DNA of 10,525 nucleotides from Bacteroidota bacterium. Its GTDB lineage: Bacteria > Bacteroidota > Bacteroidia > Bacteroidales > UBA12481. The position numbers were made by a program, and so were the translations under genes. Position 1 is the first letter of the stretch; every line of letters begins with the position of its first letter. A model generated the notes under the pieces. It ran no database searches. It was not told where the DNA came from and saw nothing but the letters and a program-made list of their open reading frames with translations. This document shows positions 6,265 to 10,525 of this stretch, in pieces. The stretch is taken from positions 1-10,525 of the forward strand of contig JAUVKA010000097.1 of the NCBI GenBank assembly GCA_030592205.1, read 5' to 3'.

Positions 6265-7431
6265 TTGGCAAAGGCGAGCACCAAACGTGAAAAGATAGAC
6301 AGGATAGCGGGAATAGCTGCCTTAATTATCTTAACCTTATCTGCAATTATTGGTTTCCAGCGTAAAATGGATAGCCGGGAAATGCTTATTCAGGAATCTG
6401 TTCAGGGGATCCAGAATATTGAAAGGATATCCAACGACATATTTACCTTTTCTACAGACGATCCCGCCGTTCAGAAATATCTTGTCATTGGAACGGGTAA
6501 AGGTTATGGCGGTGAACTCACTATGGCAGTTACCCTGGGGAAAGACTTTACAATTGAGAATGTTTATTGCATCGATCATAGAGAGACTCCCTCTTTCATG
6601 GATCGCATTAACAGAAAGAATTTCACAGCTGGATTTAAAAGAATATTTCTCACTAATCAGGGTGATCCTGTCGATTGGCCGGATGCACTAACCGGAGCCA
6701 CTTTCACCACTGAAGCAATAAACCTGGCTGTCCAAACAGCTACAGGAAATCTAAGAGAGACTGAGCTTGGACTCCCAAACTGGACTCCTGAAAAAGAAAA
6801 AATTTCCTGGACAATCCGCTATACAATTCTGGTTATAGTTTTCATCCTTGCCTGGCTAATGCTTTATCAATGGTTTCCGCTTAGGAAACAACTTAGATGG
6901 GTTTTATTACTCTTTAACCTGATCTTTTTGGGGTTTTGGCTTGGCAACCAATTGTCTGTCAGCCAGATCTCCCGGCTACTGATGGGTGATTTCCCATCGC
7001 TTTACACTCACCTTTTCTTCTATCTTCTACTGGGAGGGACTCTGCTAATGATCATACTGCTAAATAAAAATATCTACTGCGACAGGATTTGTCCTTTTGG
7101 TGCAGCCCAACAATGTGTCAATGCCATCAGCGGAACAAAAAGGCACCCCATCAATAAGCAACGATTTCTTGTCTGGATACACCGCATATTGGTATTGTCG
7201 GTAATAACTGCAAGCTTACTCCTCCAGAACCCTACCCGCTTTAATTACGAGGTCTTTTCGGCCTTCTTCAAACTTTTTGGAACGATCTTTCAGTTTTCCC
7301 TCCTCATCTTGGTTCTACTCAGCTCTCTATTCCTGATTCGCCCCTGGTGCAACTTGCTGTGCCCCATCCAAGCTGTTACGGATTTTGTGAAGATGGTGCG
7401 GAATTGGGTGGTGCCGGCAAATGACAAATGA
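6265..7431 (+). CDS. rdhC: PceC/NosR-like membrane FMN-binding iron-sulfur protein (RdhC)
   Basis: A 388-residue inner-membrane protein expected to pass electrons from the quinone pool towards the dehalogenase. Order: first helix (14-31); an exported FMN-binding domain (about 70-160) with TGAT at 143-146, where Thr146 is the likely covalent FMN site; helices at about 183-204, 211-228, 246-266, 302-320 and 339-358; and two CX3CP motifs, C272/C276-P and C362/C366-P, typical of NosR/PceC. NosR itself is much longer and has a C-terminal 4Fe-4S pair of ferredoxin type, so RdhC fits better. The start is a TTG at 6265: a TAA lies in frame just before it, and the next Met (codon 35) would delete the first helix. 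AAGGA abuts the TTG, too close for a normal ribosome site. It follows rdhA by 26 nt. Flavinylation would need an ApbE elsewhere. Confidence 0.9.
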   Translation: MAKASTKREKIDRIAGIAALIILTLSAIIGFQRKMDSREMLIQESVQGIQNIERISNDIFTFSTDDPAVQKYLVIGTGKGYGGELTMAVTLGKDFTIENVYCIDHRETPSFMDRINRKNFTAGFKRIFLTNQGDPVDWPDALTGATFTTEAINLAVQTATGNLRETELGLPNWTPEKEKISWTIRYTILVIVFILAWLMLYQWFPLRKQLRWVLLLFNLIFLGFWLGNQLSVSQISRLLMGDFPSLYTHLFFYLLLGGTLLMIILLNKNIYCDRICPFGAAQQCVNAISGTKRHPINKQRFLVWIHRILVLSVITASLLLQNPTRFNYEVFSAFFKLFGTIFQFSLLILVLLSSLFLIRPWCNLLCPIQAVTDFVKMVRNWVVPANDK

Positions 7432-7441
7432 AGAATTGAAA

Positions 7442-7462
7442 GTTGCAGGTTGCAGGTTGCAG
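7442..7462 (+). repeat. GTTGCAG tandem repeat, three perfect units
   Basis: Three head-to-tail copies of GTTGCAG (7-bp period), followed by a partial GTTT. It begins 11 nt after the rdhC stop. A repeat this short could change copy number by slippage; it lies outside any coding frame. Confidence 0.9.
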
Positions 7463-7477
7463 GTTTAACTTGAGGTT

Positions 7478-7494
7478 CCTGAGCTTGTCGAAGG
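7478..7494 (+). repeat. CCTGAGCTTGTCGAAGG dispersed repeat element
   Basis: This 17-mer is the complement of a CCTTCGACAAGCTCAGG string that I recall as highly repeated between genes in many bacterial genomes. Its core, CTT-GTCG-AAG, can form a small hairpin. Only one copy occurs in the window, so the repeat status comes from memory and not from this sequence. Confidence 0.5.
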
Positions 7495-7532
7495 GCCTAA
7501 GACAAATGACAAATTCTGAAGCGCAACGACAG

Positions 7533-7548
7533 TCCCGACTTGCCGGGA
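7533..7548 (+). repeat. small TCCCG / CGGGA hairpin
   Basis: TCCCG (7533-7537), a six-base loop ACTTGC, then CGGGA (7544-7548). No T-run follows, so it is a poor intrinsic terminator. It lies about 100 nt after rdhC. Confidence 0.45.
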
Positions 7549-7569
7549 ACAAATTACGATTTGCATTTT

Positions 7570-7635
7570 ACCGCGTAGCGGTTCAATAATTGTAGAAAGC
7601 AAATGCACATCCAGGAATTATTTCCCCGTAGGGGA
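7570..7635 (+). repeat. composite structured element: two 5-bp hairpins with identical GTA loops around a 7-bp inverted repeat
   Basis: Hairpin A is ACCGC-GTA-GCGGT (7570-7582) and hairpin B is TCCCC-GTA-GGGGA (7623-7635). The stems differ in sequence yet both pair fully and share the loop GTA. Just inside them are AATAATT (7585-7591) and its complement AATTATT (7616-7622), separated by 24 nt. The whole 66-nt unit folds as a symmetric arm-hairpin structure. It may be a dispersed Bacteroidota intergenic element of REP/MITE type or a structured RNA; I recall similar hairpin-led elements but cannot name this one. Confidence 0.55.
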
Positions 7636-7667
7636 TCAACAACACACAACCACCATAATAACCAACC

Positions 7668-7680
7668 GTACAGACAGATC
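7668..7680 (+). repeat. degraded half copy of the 28-bp palindromic repeat
   Basis: GTACAGACAGATC matches the left arm of the palindrome at 12 of 13 bases; the right arm is absent. The bases before it, CCAACCGTACA (7662-7672), also occur just upstream of copy 3. It is either a decayed copy or chance; a one-mismatch 13-mer is uncommon in a window of this size. Confidence 0.4.
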
Positions 7681-7782
7681 AAACCACCAACCCAACAACA
7701 ATATTTTTCCACCAATGCAATAAACCATTCCAACCATGTAACATTCACCCGAACACCAACGTCTAATAACAAAACGTTTTTT

Positions 7783-9324
7783 ATGAAACCCCTTCTGCCC
7801 TTTCTCATTGGATGTTTATGTATCCCCTTTCTATCATTTTCACAACAAAAATATGATCATCTAATATTCCCTATTCCTGAAAAGCCTGTTGAGATTGTCC
7901 TGGCTGAACAATCCACGGATGATATGATAACAGGCAGGATTGCTCAAGCGTATACTGGTCTGTTGACATATGTATTAGATGAATTAACTGATCCCTTTCA
8001 CCTTCAGATGATACGGGTAAGTCAGTGCGCACGCTATCTGTCAGGAAATACAGAAGGGCCAAACCTCTTGCTCCTGTCAAAAAACGAAGGAGGATTTCCC
8101 AGACAAGGAATCAAAATAGTTTCAGATGATTCCGAAACCACTTATCCCGACCTGCATTTTGTGGATCTGGTGATTGATGAAAAACGCCTGGAAAACGGAG
8201 CACTTTCAATTTATTCGCACGAGCTTGGACATGTAATGATGAACCTGATCCTGAATACTTATTGGGATCGATTCCCCTCGCCCACCTCACCAAAGCAGCA
8301 TGTCAGCATGGGGGTAACAGATTACCTAACTGCTTTCTATGAAGGATGGGGAGTTAGCTTTCAGAGACTGGCTTACGACGCCGTTGAAAAATATCGAAGC
8401 TCATTCCATGCAAAGATGAGTCCTAAAAGAGGGCTAACCATGGCCTGGCATTCTAATCTTGATAAGTATCTGAGGTTATTCAAGGTTGAAGACAATGGAT
8501 ATTTATACCAGAAATCACCAATAAGAGCCTCTATATGGGATACGCTGTCGCCGGAACAAAAAATTCTTTACGAACACACCTCCACGCAGTTTGATATAAG
8601 CAGAATAAGAAATGCACAGCAATTACTTTCCAGCGAAGGATTTCTAGCTACTCTATTCTACCAGATAAATTCGAATCCCGAACTTCAGAATAAATATGCT
8701 GATGACCAATTCTATTCAGGTTTTCTTCTGAAACCAATACCGGATGGTGTAAAACCTCAAGACATTTTCACACCACTGGAAAACGTCCTCTTGAAGAATC
8801 TGGCTGTATGGCATAAGATGAACCAATCAGAAGGGATGGTTCCAGTTAGCATTTCCTATATCAAAACCTGGATGGAATTATTCCCGGATAATGCTAATGA
8901 GGTGATATCCACCTTCATTCTGCTTTCTCGCGGAGCCACAGTCAATATTGAACTTCCACGATTGGTTGAAAAAGTAAATCTTAATGGACAAATGGGAGAC
9001 ATCGGCCTGTTCCGGGAATATTCCGGATTATATTTTAGTGAGATACAAAAAATAATAAAACAGGTTGCAGAAGATCCAAACCTTTTAACTGCTGCTATTG
9101 GTCCGGAACTATGGGTAAGCCATCCAACTATGGAAATTCGCAGGGCACTCTGGATGCCGGAACCCAAGGCTCCATTACAAATAAACCTGAATAGTGCCGG
9201 TTTTGCTGATGTCGCCGCTTTTATCGGAGAAGAAGAGGCAATGGAATTTATAGCCCATCGCAGATTCAAAGGGTTTTTCGAATCAATGGATGAGATAAAG
9301 AGTATGGGCTTTAAGTTTGAATAG
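7783..9324 (+). CDS. secreted HELGH metallopeptidase-like protein with C-terminal helix-hairpin-helix tail
   Basis: I cannot name the family. The start at 7783 gives a clean signal peptide (residues 1-21, ending FSFSQQ... after ...FLSFS) and 513 residues in total. The frame extends 60 codons further up, but that part lacks protein-like composition and overlaps repeats. The zinc-peptidase motif SHELGH has H146, E147 and H150; E187 in FYEGWG is a candidate third ligand, as in gluzincins. A long helical middle follows. Residues 465-510 (INLNSAG ... FIGEEEAMEFIAHRR ... GFFESMDEIKSMGF) resemble the ComEA-type helix-hairpin-helix repeat, but with FIGEEE where GIG is usual, so DNA binding is doubtful. 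Periplasmic or extracellular location is expected; the substrate is unknown. The next gene starts 28 nt downstream, so they are probably cotranscribed. Confidence 0.8.
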   Translation: MKPLLPFLIGCLCIPFLSFSQQKYDHLIFPIPEKPVEIVLAEQSTDDMITGRIAQAYTGLLTYVLDELTDPFHLQMIRVSQCARYLSGNTEGPNLLLLSKNEGGFPRQGIKIVSDDSETTYPDLHFVDLVIDEKRLENGALSIYSHELGHVMMNLILNTYWDRFPSPTSPKQHVSMGVTDYLTAFYEGWGVSFQRLAYDAVEKYRSSFHAKMSPKRGLTMAWHSNLDKYLRLFKVEDNGYLYQKSPIRASIWDTLSPEQKILYEHTSTQFDISRIRNAQQLLSSEGFLATLFYQINSNPELQNKYADDQFYSGFLLKPIPDGVKPQDIFTPLENVLLKNLAVWHKMNQSEGMVPVSISYIKTWMELFPDNANEVISTFILLSRGATVNIELPRLVEKVNLNGQMGDIGLFREYSGLYFSEIQKIIKQVAEDPNLLTAAIGPELWVSHPTMEIRRALWMPEPKAPLQINLNSAGFADVAAFIGEEEAMEFIAHRRFKGFFESMDEIKSMGFKFE

Positions 9325-9352
9325 TCATATCTTTAAACCCTATATTTATGGT

Positions 9353-9967
9353 ATGACTCGTAAAATTTTACTTTCATTTGTAGCCATAGTTGCTTCACTT
9401 GGCTTATTCGGACAATCCACTGCTCTTATATCCCAGACGCGAGAACTATTCTTCTCGAAACTTACCAAAGCTGCCATTGAGCTTACCTTAGATGATGTTA
9501 CTTATGACCCCAAATATTATACCCTGGACTATCCTGGAGGTGATCTGCCTGCTGATCGGGGAGTTTGTACAGATGTTATAATACGTGCCTATCGCAAGGT
9601 AGATATCGATCTGCAGAAAGAAGTGCATGAGGATATGAAGAATAATTTCAGCAAATATCCAAAGAACTGGGGCCTTAGCCATCCGGATAAAAATATTGAT
9701 CATAGAAGAGTACCTAATCTGATGATTTATTTTTCAAGATTCGGCGATGAAAAACCTATAAGCGAAAATGCGTCGGACTATATAACAGGTGATATTGTCT
9801 GCTGGAATTTATCAGGTGGGATTACCCATATTGGGATAGTAGTCAACAAAAAATCCGAAGATGGCCTTAGACCAATAATAGCCCATAATATTGGTAATGG
9901 CCAGGAGCTTGCAGATTGCCTGTTTGAGTTTAAGATAATAGGACATTACTCGTATCAGAAACACTGA
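9353..9967 (+). CDS. secreted DUF1287 protein, NlpC/P60-like fold
   Basis: A 204-residue protein with a signal peptide (1-21, ending GLFGQ). The body matches DUF1287 throughout: YDPKYYTLDYPGGDLPADRGVC (51-72; C72), a DIDLQKEVHEDM segment (84-95), NIDHRRVPNL (114-123), GDIVCWNL (146-153), THIGIV (158-163; H159) and AHNIG (177-181; H178). C72 with H159 and H178 form a plausible Cys-His-His/Asn centre, as in NlpC/P60-type enzymes, which suggests a cell-wall amidase or peptidase; the family's activity is not established to my knowledge. The ATG at 9353 is preferred because it begins directly before the signal peptide. An upstream ATG at 9317 would overlap the previous gene's stop and add 12 residues ahead of the leader. 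It lies between the metallopeptidase gene and the 2H phosphoesterase gene, in close spacing. Confidence 0.88.
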   Translation: MTRKILLSFVAIVASLGLFGQSTALISQTRELFFSKLTKAAIELTLDDVTYDPKYYTLDYPGGDLPADRGVCTDVIIRAYRKVDIDLQKEVHEDMKNNFSKYPKNWGLSHPDKNIDHRRVPNLMIYFSRFGDEKPISENASDYITGDIVCWNLSGGITHIGIVVNKKSEDGLRPIIAHNIGNGQELADCLFEFKIIGHYSYQKH

Positions 9968-9984
9968 CCAAAATAACAACAAAA

Positions 9985-10525
9985 TTGAGCCCAGACATTA
10001 AAACTAATCTTTACTTTATTGCTCTCATACCTCATGAGGAGATACGGATTTTGGTCAAGTCTCTCAAAGAGGAGATACGTGAAAGATTCGATGCCAAACA
10101 TGCATTGAAGTCACCGGCCCATATAACCCTGCAGATGCCATTCAAAAGAACCATTGTGGAGGAAGGCGAAATCATCCGGCAGTTAAAACATTTTGTATCC
10201 AATCAGCAGCCATTTTTTGTTGAACTCACAGGTTTCAAGAGTTTCCCTCCCAGGGTAATTTATATCGATGTTGTCGATCCTGAACCTATCATCAATTTGC
10301 ATGCTGATCTAAGGAAAGCTTTGTTGGATCATATGGATTTTGACCCCAATGAAGTGCAAAAAAACCTACATCCACATATGACCATAGCTACCCGCGATCT
10401 GACTAAAGCATCCTATTCAAGAGCATGGCCGGAGTATGAAAAAAGAACATTCCATGCTCACTGGGAGGTAAAGAGTCTGTTTTTACTCAAACATAATGGA
10501 AAAAACTGGGATATTTATCAGGAGT
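9985..10525 (+). CDS. 2H phosphoesterase / 2'-5' RNA ligase-like protein (3' end outside window)
   Basis: This frame runs off the window end after 180 codons. It carries both histidine motifs of the 2H superfamily: HIT at H46/T48 (SPAHITLQMPF) and HMT at H131/T133 (LHPHMTIATRD), 85 residues apart. Between them are a strand-rich core (FFVELTGFKSFPPRVIYIDV, 77-96) and a helix. Such cytosolic proteins hydrolyse cyclic phosphates or 2'-5' bonds, for example in RNA ends; the exact substrate here is unknown. The length seen is close to the usual 180-190 aa, so little is missing. The start is probably TTG at 9985, 17 nt after the DUF1287 stop. No in-frame ATG occurs until codon 51, which would remove the first catalytic His. 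Confidence 0.85.
   Translation, partial: MSPDIKTNLYFIALIPHEEIRILVKSLKEEIRERFDAKHALKSPAHITLQMPFKRTIVEEGEIIRQLKHFVSNQQPFFVELTGFKSFPPRVIYIDVVDPEPIINLHADLRKALLDHMDFDPNEVQKNLHPHMTIATRDLTKASYSRAWPEYEKRTFHAHWEVKSLFLLKHNGKNWDIYQE

Larger units (their letters stand above)
7432..7782. other. 351-nt gene-free, repeat-rich spacer
   Basis: Between rdhC and the metallopeptidase gene no credible coding sequence is seen. A reading frame open from 7603 is composed of Asn, His, Thr and Gln codons and crosses repeats, so it is probably an upstream extension without function. The stretch holds a GTTGCAG tandem repeat, a CCTGAGCTTGTCGAAGG element, a TCCCG/CGGGA hairpin, a paired GTA-loop structure and a half copy of the 28-bp palindrome. 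From 7640 to 7782 the plus strand is strongly A/C-rich, as in many Bacteroidota leaders, and no clear promoter can be picked. Confidence 0.75.

Noticed and set aside
6265..7431. NosR of nitrous oxide reduction, or RnfG-type FMN protein
   Set aside because: NosR is far longer with a ferredoxin-like C-terminus, no nos genes are present, and RnfG lacks the CX3CP multi-helix part.
7603..7782. 60-codon N-terminal extension of the metallopeptidase gene
   Set aside because: Composition is Asn/His/Thr/Gln-rich noise, it overlaps hairpin B and the half repeat, and it would bury the signal peptide.
7554..7808. Minus-strand 84-codon frame in the spacer after rdhC
   Set aside because: It runs through several repeats and the signal-peptide codons of the plus-strand gene; Trp/Gly/Val-rich composition is the mirror of A/C-rich DNA.
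9317..9352. Earlier ATG for the DUF1287 gene
   Set aside because: It would put 12 residues ahead of the signal peptide and overlap the preceding stop; 9353 gives a normal leader.

Overview
The window looks like a chromosomal segment from a member of the Bacteroidota. The evidence is AT-rich leaders with no clear Shine-Dalgarno sequence before most genes, short signal peptides ending in ...FSQ or ...LFGQ, a fused OtsA-OtsB trehalose-phosphate enzyme, secreted ThuA-like and DUF1287 proteins, and gene gaps filled with small palindromic repeats. No taxonomic marker gene is present, so the phylum is inferred. A marine or sediment anaerobe would fit the central operon.

Left part (1-3403): a HAD sugar-phosphate mutase/phosphatase-like gene (minus strand, cut by the window edge) is divergent from a 740-residue OtsAB-type fusion of GT20 synthase and HAD phosphatase. 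Convergent with the fusion is a secreted ThuA-like gene. All three families have been linked to trehalose or related sugars, so this may be a small trehalose or compatible-solute locus. The GT20 half departs from canonical sequence at several sugar-pocket positions, so its exact product is open. The stop codons of both convergent genes lie inside two copies of a 28-bp palindromic repeat. A third copy lies at 4406-4433 and a degraded half copy at 7668-7680.

Middle (3541-7431): a Trp-rich orphan lipoprotein is followed by the most notable feature, a three-gene rdhB-rdhA-rdhC set. RdhB is a three-helix membrane anchor. RdhA is a Tat-exported reductive dehalogenase with two 4Fe-4S cysteine sets and a Tyr/Asn/Arg trio whose spacing equals that of PceA. 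RdhC is a PceC/NosR-like membrane flavoprotein with a TGAT flavinylation site and two CX3CP motifs. Together they look like a complete membrane-associated organohalide reductase module. No regulator, maturation factor or cobamide gene is in the window.

Right part (7432-10525): about 350 nt of gene-free, repeat-rich DNA (a GTTGCAG tandem repeat and several hairpins) precedes a probable three-gene operon. It encodes a secreted HELGH metallopeptidase-like protein with a degenerate ComEA-type helix-hairpin-helix tail, a secreted DUF1287 (NlpC/P60-like) protein, and a 2H phosphoesterase with a likely TTG start that runs off the window end.
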